Below are positions 6,947 to 14,423 of a stretch of 18,328 bases of DNA, piece by piece (the stretch's first letter is position 1; every line of letters begins with the position of its first letter). The notes under the pieces are model-generated. The model had not been told where the DNA came from. It worked only from the letters and a program-made list of their open reading frames with translations, and did not search any database. The translations under genes and the position numbers were made by a program. The stretch is from an uncultured Solimonas sp. (GTDB lineage: Bacteria; Pseudomonadota; Gammaproteobacteria; Nevskiales; Nevskiaceae), in assembly GCA_946478985.1 (NCBI GenBank), contig CAMLDZ010000057.1, positions 1 to 18,328 of the forward strand. The letters are read 5' to 3'.

Positions 6947-8640
6947 CAGTCGCCTCCCTTCTTCGGATACGGGATGCAGATCTTGATGAACATCATCCAG
7001 CTGAAAATGATGTCGAACAGCTTGAGAAAGATGTTCAGACAGATGAACGCGCACAGCGTGATGATCGGAATGCTGAACGAGCAGATCCAGCCGACGCCGA
7101 ACGCGCCGCCGCTCTTGCCGTCGCCGTCGGCGAGCGCCTTGGCGTCGTTGGCTTGCAGCAGGTTCATCAGCGACGGCGGCAGCGCGAAAGCGACATTGGG
7201 TTTGAGCTTCTTCAGGAACGCGCGGTCCGATGCATCCGGCAGCGCGATCTGCACCGGCGGTGCGCCGGCACTGTCGTACCAGGGCGCGATCGCGAACGCC
7301 TCCGAAGCGCGCGCCGTCCACACCAGCTGCGGCGCGCAGCCGTCGTCGCGCCTGACGCGGATGAAGGCGCGTACCGCGTAGCGGGCGTCGGCGTTGTCGA
7401 AGCGGCCGGCCTGCGGCTTGAGCGCCCTGTAGCGCGCCGACAGACAGGCGAGCAGCGCATCGAGCAGACGCTCGGCATAGGCGGCGTCGAGCGTCGGCCA
7501 GCGCAGGGGCATGATCTGGCCGTCGCCGTCGCCGCGGCCGACGAGCACGTCGGCAGCAGTCTTGAGGAAATCGCCGGCGGCGATCGTCTCGATCACCACC
7601 AGCGCCGGGAGCATCTGCCAGCCGCGCCGCAGCAGCCGCACTTCCTCGCGCAGCGGCAGGCGCAGCTCATTGAGCACGGTGAACAGCGCGCGCGCCTCGG
7701 CGGACTCGCCGAAAGCACCGAACTCGATCGCCAGCTGGTTGAGCAGCACGATGAAATGGCCGAGCCGGGCGACGTCGCCACCGCTTTCGGCCTGCGTCTG
7801 TTCGGCCTTGACCGCCGACTCGTCGGCCCAGCCGGCGCTCAGCGCCAGGCCGGCACGCGGCAGCGCAAAGCCGCTGCCCTGTTTCAGATAGTGCGAGAGA
7901 TGCTCGCGGATGGCGTTGCGCTCGTCGGCGTCCTCGCCATAGCGCACCGGCGCCGCACCGGTTTCGGACTGCTCGTGACTGGTCACCGGCACGATGCCGT
8001 AGAGAATCGTCCGCCCGGCCGCCGCACAGACATCCGGCGGCGCGACGAACATGGGCGTGACCTGTTCGGCGGCGTGGTCGAAAGGCTTGCGCAGGGCCAG
8101 CTGGCGGTTGATCTCCGGATGGCCCGCCGAGCGCGACGCCGGTCGCCGCGCCGGATCGGGATCGGCATCGCCGCCGACATGGGCATCGCTCGCCACCCAG
8201 CCGCGCAGGCCATCGGCGCCCTGCAACCAGGCCTGCCAGCCCGTGCCGCTGCGCCGGCGCAGCACGAAACCGGCGCTGTCGATCTTGCGCGGATCGAGGC
8301 GCGGCTGGCCGGGCCGCTCGCAGACCGCTTCCAGCACCACGAGATTGAACACGCGATGCACCGGCTGGAACAGCTTGAGGGCGCCATCGCCGGCGGCGCC
8401 GCTACGGAACTTGTAGTCGACGCGATCGTCGGCGAGCTGAAGTTGCGCCACGCCGCCCGGCGCCGCCAGATCGGCGAGCATGCGCGCGATGAAGTCCTGA
8501 TCCTTGCGACGCACGATCATCGCCGAGATTTCGGCGCCGGCACGCGCCGGCACGAACGGCCGCAGCAGCACGGCGTGATCGTCATGCGCGAGCGCGCGAC
8601 GCTGCGCGACGGCCTGGCGGCGGGCGACGATGCTCACCAT
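6946..8640 (-). CDS. Conserved CIS-cluster protein with hydrophobic C-terminus, 564 aa
   Basis: The start is the ATG at 8640, which overlaps the end of the V-like gene by 7 bases. The N-terminal third contains LKLFQPVHRVFNLVVLEAVC and FVLRRR..GWQAWL, followed by GRTILYGIVPVTS. I recognise these blocks from proteins that accompany CIS baseplate genes and have no assigned function. The middle is alpha-helical and charged. Residues about 519-557 are strikingly hydrophobic (ICSFSIPIITLCAFICL, LFDIIFSWMMFIKICIP) and the protein ends PYPKKGGD. The DNA for this segment is visibly less GC-rich than its surroundings. The tail could be one or two membrane segments or a buried amphipathic hairpin. The position between spike and wedge genes argues for a baseplate component or a membrane anchor of the particle. 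Function is inferred only from context. Confidence 0.82.
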   Translation of the reverse strand: MVSIVARRQAVAQRRALAHDDHAVLLRPFVPARAGAEISAMIVRRKDQDFIARMLADLAAPGGVAQLQLADDRVDYKFRSGAAGDGALKLFQPVHRVFNLVVLEAVCERPGQPRLDPRKIDSAGFVLRRRSGTGWQAWLQGADGLRGWVASDAHVGGDADPDPARRPASRSAGHPEINRQLALRKPFDHAAEQVTPMFVAPPDVCAAAGRTILYGIVPVTSHEQSETGAAPVRYGEDADERNAIREHLSHYLKQGSGFALPRAGLALSAGWADESAVKAEQTQAESGGDVARLGHFIVLLNQLAIEFGAFGESAEARALFTVLNELRLPLREEVRLLRRGWQMLPALVVIETIAAGDFLKTAADVLVGRGDGDGQIMPLRWPTLDAAYAERLLDALLACLSARYRALKPQAGRFDNADARYAVRAFIRVRRDDGCAPQLVWTARASEAFAIAPWYDSAGAPPVQIALPDASDRAFLKKLKPNVAFALPPSLMNLLQANDAKALADGDGKSGGAFGVGWICSFSIPIITLCAFICLNIFLKLFDIIFSWMMFIKICIPYPKKGGD

Positions 8641-9323
8641 ATGTTGCCCGCCCCCGGCGTATAAGTCGTCGACACCACGGTCGAGGCGACCAGCGTGTCG
8701 CAGCGGACCACGCCGGAGAAGCTCGACAGCCCGGCGTCGACCTGCACCATGCCGGCCGACACCTTGACCTGGCTGGCCTGCACCTCGACCGGGCCAGCCG
8801 ACTGGATGCTGATCTTCTGCGGCTCCATCGTCAGCGTGCTGCCGTTGCAGCTGAGTTCGATCTTGCCGGCGCCCTGATCGCTCAGCGTGCCCTGCACGCC
8901 ATTGGGCGTCTCGAACGAGATCGTCGCGCTGGCCGGGCTTTCCTCGACGATGGCGATCCGCGTACCGGCCTTGCCGGTCAGCGTCCAGCGGTCGACACGC
9001 GTGCCGCTGCCGCCGAGCGCTTCCGGCGGCGTGTCGTGGCCGTTCCACAGGCTGCCGACGACCACCGGAAAACGCGTGTCGCCGCCGATGAACACCACCA
9101 GCACCTCGTCGTCGACGTCCGGAATGAAGAAGGCGCCGCGATCCTTGCCGGCGAACGGCACGGCGACACGCGCCCAGATCTCGGCTTCGCGCTCGGCGTG
9201 CTGGCTGAGCACGCGCAGCTGCACGCGCGACAGGCCGTCCGGATCATCGACCGCGACCACGCGCGCCAGGTACGCCGCCTGGCCCGAGTACGGCGACGCA
9301 CTGAAGTAGCCGTCGCGCGGCAT
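8634..9323 (-). CDS. Spike / baseplate assembly protein V (gp5-VgrG OB-fold type), 229 aa
   Basis: Residues about 17-95 form the gp5/VgrG OB fold: YLARVVAVDDPDGLSRVQLR, then WARVAVPFAGKDRGAFFIPD, DDEVLVVFIGGDTRFPVVVG and SLWNG. This box pattern is characteristic of phage V and CIS spike proteins. From about residue 145 the chain turns into short alternating beta repeats (KIELSCNGSTLTM, KISIQSAGPVEVQ, VKVSAGMVQVDAG) consistent with a trimeric beta-helix needle, and it ends YTPGAGNIW. The protein should sit at the tip of the tube under the gpD-like hub. No PAAR gene follows directly, so this needle may itself be the tip or may be capped by a protein encoded elsewhere. The ATG at 9323 overlaps the hub gene's TGA by one base. 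Confidence 0.93.
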   Translation of the reverse strand: MPRDGYFSASPYSGQAAYLARVVAVDDPDGLSRVQLRVLSQHAEREAEIWARVAVPFAGKDRGAFFIPDVDDEVLVVFIGGDTRFPVVVGSLWNGHDTPPEALGGSGTRVDRWTLTGKAGTRIAIVEESPASATISFETPNGVQGTLSDQGAGKIELSCNGSTLTMEPQKISIQSAGPVEVQASQVKVSAGMVQVDAGLSSFSGVVRCDTLVASTVVSTTYTPGAGNIW

Positions 9324-10408
9324 CAGGGATTCCCCAGATATGCGCTCTCGGCGCCGAAGTCGGTGACGTAGCCGTCCGCGAGGTCGTAGCGATGGCAGCA
9401 GCGTGTCACGTAGTAGCGGTTGTCGAAGCGCGGGCTGACATGCGCCAGCGTCAGCTCGCTGCCGACGCGCAGCGCCGGATTGCCTTGCGCGCGGCCGTCG
9501 ACGCGGACGAAGCCGCGGGCGCGCTCGGCAAACGCCGCGGCGGCGATCGCGCGCGCTTCGGCGTCCGTGGCAACCGCCAGATGCCCGATGTGCTCCTCGC
9601 GCTCACCGAAGGTATCGGCCAGCAGCTGCGCCGCGCTGCGGCCGCTGCCGGGGCCGAGTTCCGCGCTGGTGGCGCGTGCCTGCACCGCGGCGCCGTCGCG
9701 CGCGTTCCAGCCGCTGACGCTGACCGCCGTGACCTGATGCGCGAGATCGGCGCTGACGCGGACGCGCTGCAGCTGGCCGCCGAACTGCAGCTCGATGGCG
9801 TTACGGCACACCTCGGCGCGCGGCGACACCTGCAGGTCGGCGCCGACCACCTGCAGATCGCCGTCGTAGCGGCGCAGCAGCCGGCGCAGGAAAGCCAGAT
9901 CGGATTCGTTGAACTGTACCCAGGTACCGATGTCGTCGGTGAAGCCGGTGACGCGCGGCGTCAGCGACAGGCTGGCGGCGACGCTGGACACCAGATCGGC
10001 GATCTTCAGGTGCTCGTGGGCCTGGATGCGGCGCTGCAGCCGCGCGCCCTGCAGCGCGTCCTCGGCCAGCACCACCAGCTCCGGCGCGCCATCGCCGGAC
10101 AGCGCCAGTTCCAGCGCGCTGATGCGGCCGCGGAAGATCTCCTGCGGCGCCGATACGGCGCCGGCATGCACGCTGATGCGCGCACCGAGCTTGAGCAGCG
10201 CCTCGTCCTCGAAGGCATAGCCGGCGCCGCCGGACTCGCTGCTCTCCCAGTTGGCGAAGCACAGTTCCAGCGCCGCCAGCCCGCCTTCCTGCTCGCGCAT
10301 CTCCATACGCCGCAACAGGGCGTTGAGGCGCACGCTCTCCTGGCCGTCGAGCCGCAGCGTCGGCCGCGCGTTGTAGACGGCGGCGTCGGCGAGGCGCATT
10401 TCACCCAT
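9323..10408 (-). CDS. Late control D / gp27-like hub protein (Pvc8 N-terminal type), 361 aa
   Basis: The order of motifs is that of the gpD/gp27 hub: RPTLRLDGQE near the N-terminus, FRGRISALELAL at about 93-104, then EHLKIADLVSSVAASLSLTP and TWVQFNESDLAFLRRLLRRY at about 160-185. The last block is the family signature. The C-terminus (LRVGSELTLAHVSPRFDNRY and YVTRCCHRYD) matches the second barrel. In a CIS it forms the trimeric adaptor between the tube and the spike and is fused or paired with a gp5-like protein. Here the spike is a separate, overlapping gene. The chosen ATG at 10408 has GAGG 10 bases upstream, within the end of repeat copy B; an ATG three codons later is possible. It is the first gene of the baseplate block. 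Confidence 0.92.
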   Translation of the reverse strand: MGEMRLADAAVYNARPTLRLDGQESVRLNALLRRMEMREQEGGLAALELCFANWESSESGGAGYAFEDEALLKLGARISVHAGAVSAPQEIFRGRISALELALSGDGAPELVVLAEDALQGARLQRRIQAHEHLKIADLVSSVAASLSLTPRVTGFTDDIGTWVQFNESDLAFLRRLLRRYDGDLQVVGADLQVSPRAEVCRNAIELQFGGQLQRVRVSADLAHQVTAVSVSGWNARDGAAVQARATSAELGPGSGRSAAQLLADTFGEREEHIGHLAVATDAEARAIAAAAFAERARGFVRVDGRAQGNPALRVGSELTLAHVSPRFDNRYYVTRCCHRYDLADGYVTDFGAESAYLGNP

Positions 10409-10417
10409 GGCGGCGGA

Positions 10418-10567
10418 CCCTCACTCCCGCGTTTGGACAGGCTGTGGAGTGACATTGAGTCACTCCACAGTAGCCAAACGCCTCTCCCGCAGGCGGGAGA
10501 GGGGTGAGCTTCAGAACCGCGTTGCAAGTCCCTCTCCCGCTTGCGGGAGAGGGGTTGGGGTGAGGGC
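10418..10567. repeat. Composite REP/BIME-like repeat element, copy B
   Basis: A 150-bp element between the 57-residue gene and the hub gene. The left end CCCTCACTCCC (10418-10428) is an imperfect inverted copy of the right end GGGGTGAGGGC (10557-10567). It contains the same long hairpin as copy A, here with perfect outer arms CGTTTGG/CCAAACG (10430-10480). It also has a REP hairpin CCTCTCCCGC-AG-GCGGGAGAGG (10481-10502) and a second perfect 11-bp-stem REP hairpin at 10530-10553. The 24-bp tandem array of copy A is absent. The left end is oriented so that its minus strand gives GTGAGGG just before the hub start codon. Confidence 0.9.
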
Positions 10568-10588
10568 ACTTTGCTCGCAGATCCATGC

Positions 10589-10762
10589 TCAGTCCGCCGC
10601 CAGCCGCAGCCGGCGCTCCTCGATCCGTAGCAGCAGCTCGCGCAGCTGTGCAGCGTCCGGCGACGGCGCGGCCGTGGCGCCGGGCGCGGCTGCGCCGTCG
10701 CCGCTGCCGCGCTCGCGCGGCGCTTCGATACTGGCTTCGAACTCGTCGATGATCACGCTCAT
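10589..10762 (-). CDS. Small CIS-cluster protein (57 aa), DUF5908-like position
   Basis: A short frame with a good SD (AAGGA, 7 bases before the ATG at 10762) and only 11 bases after the tube-adaptor gene. The protein opens with a beta-like MSVIIDEFEASIEA, has an Ala/Pro/Gly-rich middle, and ends in a charged helix (LRELLLRIEERRLRLAAD). CIS clusters commonly encode a 50-70 residue protein next to the tube adaptor (DUF5908 / Pvc6-like) with just this layout of an N-terminal strand and a C-terminal helix. The assignment rests on position and shape, not on a clear sequence motif. The gene ends 21 bases before repeat copy B. It probably serves as a small adaptor or chaperone of the tube-to-baseplate joint. 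Confidence 0.65.
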   Translation of the reverse strand: MSVIIDEFEASIEAPRERGSGDGAAAPGATAAPSPDAAQLRELLLRIEERRLRLAAD

Positions 10763-10773
10763 GAGGTTTTCCT

Positions 10774-11778
10774 TCAGCGGTCGAAACTGAGCCGCGCGTT
10801 GAGAGAGACGCCGACGCCGACATCGGCACCCAGGCCGGCGGCGGCGGACGCGCTGGCGCTGCCGCCGAGCGAGAACTCGGCACCGGCCGAGGCCGGTAGC
10901 GCGACGCTGGCGGCCGGCCGCGTCAGCGCGGCGACATCGAGCCGCGCGCTGCCGGCCGAAGCCGAGACGCCGGCGCGCAAGCCGGCAAACGCGCCGGCGC
11001 TCGCCGACACGCCCGCCGATGCGGAAGCGCTGACGCCGATACCGGCCGACAGCGCTGCACCGGCGCCCAGGCCGATACCGGCGCCGGCGGATGCACCCAT
11101 ACCAAGACCGAAGCCGGCACCGCCGCTGGCGAACGCCGCCGGTGCCTTCAGTTCCACCGCCGCGCCGACGGCGAACTCGGCGCCGGCCGAGAAGCGCAGG
11201 CTGGCCATGCCGTTGGCGCTGGCCAGCGCGCGTGCCGCGCCCGGCGCACCGCCGGCGGCGGCCAGGCCCGCGGCGCCGTTGGGCGATGACACCAGCGAGG
11301 GCTCCGGCCGCGCCGGCGCATCGCGCGTGGCCGGCCCGGCGAAGATCGATTCGGCGTCCTGGTTGACCAGGCCCAGATTGACGGTCGCGCGCAGCGGCAC
11401 GCCCTCGCTGGCGAAGAAGTCGATCGTCTCCTTGTACGACTCCACCATGCCGCCGAAGCTGTAGACACCCCAGTGGAACTCGACGACCGGCGGCACGCGG
11501 TTGGCATCGGCGGACGGTTGCAGGTAGGCCTGCAGCTTGGCGGTGGTCGCGCGCACGTCGGCGCCGCTGGCGGTGGTGTCGAATACCAGCTCCATCTCCA
11601 GCTTGGCGGTGGTCTGGCTGACGTACTGCTTGGCCTTCTGCGCGCCGGCGCCGCCGCTGGCATCGTCGCTCTTGAGCTGGTTGTTGATCGTGTACTGCAG
11701 CGACACCGGGTTGAAGTGCACGTCGACGCGGCTGGCGCTGTCGCCCTTCTTCTGGAAGTACGCCTTCTCCAGACTCAT
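10774..11778 (-). CDS. CIS tube-adaptor protein (gp53/Pvc7-like N-domain) with Ala/Gly/Ser-rich C-terminus, 334 aa
   Basis: Residues 1 to about 150 match the CIS_tube / gp53-like family: KAYFQKKG, then VHFNPVSLQYTINNQLK, a TAKLEMELVFDTT strand, PPVVEFHWGVYSFGGMVESY and GVPLRATVNLGLVNQDAE. Family members such as Pvc7/Afp7 usually continue into a LysM domain. Here I see no LysM. Residues about 160-334 are instead a low-complexity Ala/Gly/Ser/Val sequence with recurring motifs (SASAG, GIGLGAGA, GVSASAGS). The family role is to bridge the tube end and the baseplate hub. The ATG at 11778 overlaps the second tube gene by four bases (ATGA). The codon pattern of the tail is uniform with the rest, so it is not a frameshift artefact that I can detect. 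Confidence 0.88.
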   Translation of the reverse strand: MSLEKAYFQKKGDSASRVDVHFNPVSLQYTINNQLKSDDASGGAGAQKAKQYVSQTTAKLEMELVFDTTASGADVRATTAKLQAYLQPSADANRVPPVVEFHWGVYSFGGMVESYKETIDFFASEGVPLRATVNLGLVNQDAESIFAGPATRDAPARPEPSLVSSPNGAAGLAAAGGAPGAARALASANGMASLRFSAGAEFAVGAAVELKAPAAFASGGAGFGLGMGASAGAGIGLGAGAALSAGIGVSASASAGVSASAGAFAGLRAGVSASAGSARLDVAALTRPAASVALPASAGAEFSLGGSASASAAAGLGADVGVGVSLNARLSFDR

Positions 11779-12338
11779 GGCGCCATCCCCTGCAGGCCTT
11801 CGTGGACCAGATGGATCTCCTCGATCGCCACCTCGCTGGCGCGCGCGTTGAGGTCGGCGGCCTTGAACTTGACCGGCATCGCGCGCCGGAGCTGCCACTT
11901 CAGCACCGGTTCGCCGGCGTGGTCCTGCATCGTGATCGTCACCTGCAGGCGGTGCGCGTAGGCGCCGCGGCCTTCGCTGTCGGCGCCCTGCAGCAGCGCG
12001 AACCACTTCCACAGATCGCGCGAGCCGGTCATGCCGCGCTTGAGGATCACCGTCGCGAAGCTGGTGGTGCCGGCGCGCTGGTGGCTGCCGTAGTTGTGGC
12101 CGCCTTCCTTGATCAGCCTGGGCTCCATCGTCGCCTCGATGCCGCTGACCTCGGCGAAGGCGCCGGCCGCCAGCGGCACCGCCTCGCCGATGCTGTCGTC
12201 GCTGAGCGTGACGGCGGCGAACTCGACCAGAAAGCGGAACGGATGCAGCGGCGCCACGGCCGGCGTGCCGGCGGCGTCGCTGCCGCCGAACCCGATGCCG
12301 ACACTGGCCGACGCGCTGGCGGAGAAGCCGATCGCCAT
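11775..12338 (-). CDS. Second tube protein (gp19-like; Pvc5-like), 187 aa
   Basis: The tube fold is recognisable from FRFLVEFAAV (residue about 34), GAFAEVSGIEATMEP, KEGGHNYGSHQRAGTTSF, VILKRGMTGSRDLWKWF, LKWQLRRAMPVKF and ASEVAIEEIHLVHEGL, which are the standard blocks of the T4 gp19-like tail tube family. Compared with the main tube it carries an N-terminal extension of about 30 residues rich in Ala/Ser/Gly (GFSASASASVGIGFGGS). The ATG at 12338 overlaps the preceding TGA by one base. In PVC-type particles such paralogues form the first tube ring on the baseplate, which fits its position next to the tube adaptor. The placement in the particle is inference from family order. Confidence 0.9.
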   Translation of the reverse strand: MAIGFSASASASVGIGFGGSDAAGTPAVAPLHPFRFLVEFAAVTLSDDSIGEAVPLAAGAFAEVSGIEATMEPRLIKEGGHNYGSHQRAGTTSFATVILKRGMTGSRDLWKWFALLQGADSEGRGAYAHRLQVTITMQDHAGEPVLKWQLRRAMPVKFKAADLNARASEVAIEEIHLVHEGLQGMAP

Positions 12339-13957
12339 CACGCGTGCTCCCGCACGCCGACGCCGGCGGACGACAGGCTCAGGCTGATGCTGATCGTTTC
12401 CAGCGGCTGCGCGGCGGTGAACTCCAGCGTGGCGATGACGCGGCCGCTGTCGAGATCGTCCTGCGTCATCGTCGTGCGGTCGCAGCGCAGCGCATAGGCC
12501 TGCGCGCTGCTGGCGCCGGCCAGGGCGCCGCGCCGCCACAGCGCCTCCATCAGACTGCCGAGGCGCTCGCGCAGCTGCCGCCACAGGTGCTCGCCGGAAA
12601 CGTCGAACATCAGTTCTTCGCCGACGCGGCGCGCGGCGCGCAGGATCACGCCGAGCAGGCGGTTGACGCTGGCGGCGCGCCAGTCGGCGCTGGCACTCAT
12701 CGTCACATCGCTGGCCAGCTGGAAGCCGAGCGGCGACGGCGCGAACAGCGAGAGCTTGTCGGCCAGCACCAGCTCGCTGGCGCCGACCCGCTCGACGCGC
12801 AGCGTCTGCGCGCGCGACAGCTGCGGGCACAGCCGGCGCACGCCAATCAGCGCGCTGCCGGCGGCGCTGCGGTAGGCGCCGCGCAGCAAGGTGTTGCGGG
12901 CGATGACGCCGGCCAGCACGCCGTCCGGGCTTTCCAGCCCGCCCGGCAGGCGCGTGTTGACACTGCTCGCCACCCACGGATACGCCAGCTGCAGGAAGGC
13001 GCTGCCAAGCTGGCCCGGCGCCTGCGCGGCGGCCAGCCAGCCGCGCTCGCGCAGGAAGCCGAGCGGATCGGCGGCCGGCGTCTCGCGCGTCAGCGCCGTC
13101 GTGCGCGGTGCCTGCGGCAGCGGCAGCGCGGCGATCAGCTGCACGTCGCGACGATGCTGGCCGGCGCGCGGCCGCGCCAGCAGATCGCAGAGCAGCGATT
13201 GCGCGCGCGCCCATTGCGTGTAGCCGTCGGCGTCCAGCGTCGGCGCCGGCAGCGCCTGCACGCGCGCCAGATCGTCGGGCGGCAGCGCATTGACCGCGCA
13301 TTCGATGAACTGCTCCGGCGGCGCCGGCGGCACATGGACCGGCGCCGGTGCGATGCCGTCGACGCGCAGCGCGTCGGCGAGATCCGGCAGGCAGACGAAC
13401 GACACCTCGTCGAGTCCGAACAGATGCGTGGCACCGTGCCAGTTGGCCGGATCGGCCGGCGAGCCGCGCAGCACCGGCGCCGCCAGGTCGGCATCGAAGC
13501 CGGGAATCAGCGGCACGCCGCCGTCGCCGCGCAGCTGGGCCAGACGCTGCGCGCGCGGCGCCAGGTACGGCCAGGGATCGCCGACGCGGACCAGCCAGCA
13601 GCGCCGGCCGCCCTGCGCGAAGAACGAGCGCACGGCGGCGGCCAGATACGCGGTCAGCCGCGTAAGGCCGTCGCCGGCGGCACGGCTGTCGCCGTCGAAC
13701 AGCTGCTCGAAGATCTCGATGCCGTCGATCGGCACCGGCACGTCGAGCAAGGCTTCGATATCGGCAGCGCGCTGATACGGTCCGGCCAGCCAGCCGGCGC
13801 GATCGAGGGCATCGCGCAGCGCCTTGGGTATCCGCGTGTAGCCGCCGCCGGGCGCGCGGCGACGGGCGACGTAGCCGATGAAGCAGGCGACGTCGCTGCG
13901 CAGCGCGTGGCTGGCGCCGGGCGGCGCCTCGGGCTCGATGCGGATGCCGGGGATCAT
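12338..13957 (-). CDS. Second tail-sheath-like protein (Pvc3/4-like), 539 aa
   Basis: The protein resembles the main sheath in its C-terminal third (YPWVASS at the insertion-domain edge, AGVIARNTLLRGAYRSAAG, SVNRLLGVI, CDRTTMTQDDLDSGR at about 492-506), which is the Phage_sheath_1C region. The N-terminus differs: it begins MIPGIRIEP rather than with the APGVYVEE handshake arm, although VACFIGYVARR and FFAQGGRRCWLVRV keep the sheath pattern. Such shorter or altered sheath paralogues form the sheath ring nearest the baseplate or the distal end in known CIS. The ATG at 13957 follows the main tube gene's TAG by 16 bases and has no clear SD, so it may rely on re-initiation. Its stop overlaps the second tube gene, giving a sheath-tube pair repeated from the main one. 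Confidence 0.9.
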   Translation of the reverse strand: MIPGIRIEPEAPPGASHALRSDVACFIGYVARRRAPGGGYTRIPKALRDALDRAGWLAGPYQRAADIEALLDVPVPIDGIEIFEQLFDGDSRAAGDGLTRLTAYLAAAVRSFFAQGGRRCWLVRVGDPWPYLAPRAQRLAQLRGDGGVPLIPGFDADLAAPVLRGSPADPANWHGATHLFGLDEVSFVCLPDLADALRVDGIAPAPVHVPPAPPEQFIECAVNALPPDDLARVQALPAPTLDADGYTQWARAQSLLCDLLARPRAGQHRRDVQLIAALPLPQAPRTTALTRETPAADPLGFLRERGWLAAAQAPGQLGSAFLQLAYPWVASSVNTRLPGGLESPDGVLAGVIARNTLLRGAYRSAAGSALIGVRRLCPQLSRAQTLRVERVGASELVLADKLSLFAPSPLGFQLASDVTMSASADWRAASVNRLLGVILRAARRVGEELMFDVSGEHLWRQLRERLGSLMEALWRRGALAGASSAQAYALRCDRTTMTQDDLDSGRVIATLEFTAAQPLETISISLSLSSAGVGVREHA

Positions 13958-13973
13958 GGCGCGGGCTCGGCGG

Positions 13974-14411
13974 CTATTCGGTTTCGAGGCCTTCGACCGA
14001 CAGCACCAGCTCTTCCATCGCCACGTCGCCGCCGCCCTTGGCGGCCAGCGTAGGACCGGTCAGCTTGAGCGGAAAGGCGCCGGCGAGCTTCCATTTCTGT
14101 ACCGGATTGCGCGACTCGTCGAGCAGGGTGATGACGACGGTGCGCTTGGCCTTGTAGCCGTCGGTGCGGGTCTGCTTGATCCACTCGAACAGCTCGCTTG
14201 CGCCGATCAGGCCGCGCTTGCAGGTGACGTCGGAGGTCTTGTGCACGCCGGGAATCTTGCGCACGTGGTTCTCGGCCTCGTTGCCGTTGCGGTATTCGGC
14301 GACCGTCAGCTCGGTGGTCAGGCCGGAGACGTCGGAGAAGCCGGCGGCGACGCCGCCGCCGAGATCGACGAGGAAGTTGAAGGCGCCGTAAGGCGTATCG
14401 CGGAGAATCAT
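13974..14411 (-). CDS. Main inner tube protein (gp19-like; Pvc1-like), 145 aa
   Basis: A complete and typical tail tube protein: RDTPYGAFNFLVDLGG at the N-terminus, GFSDVSGLTTELTVAEYRNG, ENHVRKIPGVHKTSDVTCKR, GLIGASELFEWIKQTR, KWKLAGAFPLKLTGP and AMEELVLSVEGLETE. The 145-residue length is usual for the family (about 140-170). Hexameric rings of this protein stack to form the rigid tube that is driven into the target when the sheath contracts. AAGGAG lies 10 bases before the ATG at 14411, a strong SD suited to a highly made structural protein. It starts 12 bases after the sheath stop, which keeps the sheath-tube pair of CIS clusters. Confidence 0.96.
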   Translation of the reverse strand: MILRDTPYGAFNFLVDLGGGVAAGFSDVSGLTTELTVAEYRNGNEAENHVRKIPGVHKTSDVTCKRGLIGASELFEWIKQTRTDGYKAKRTVVITLLDESRNPVQKWKLAGAFPLKLTGPTLAAKGGGDVAMEELVLSVEGLETE

Positions 14412-14423
14412 GGGCGGCTCTCC

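Noticed and set aside
9392..10507. Long plus-strand frame ending in SLHSSQTPLPQAGEG
   Set aside because: It is antisense to the hub gene. The same peptide ending appears at both repeat elements because it is translated repeat sequence.
4136..10553. Repeats as a CRISPR array
   Set aside because: There are only two distant composite copies, with palindromic REP units and no regularly spaced short repeats or nearby cas genes.
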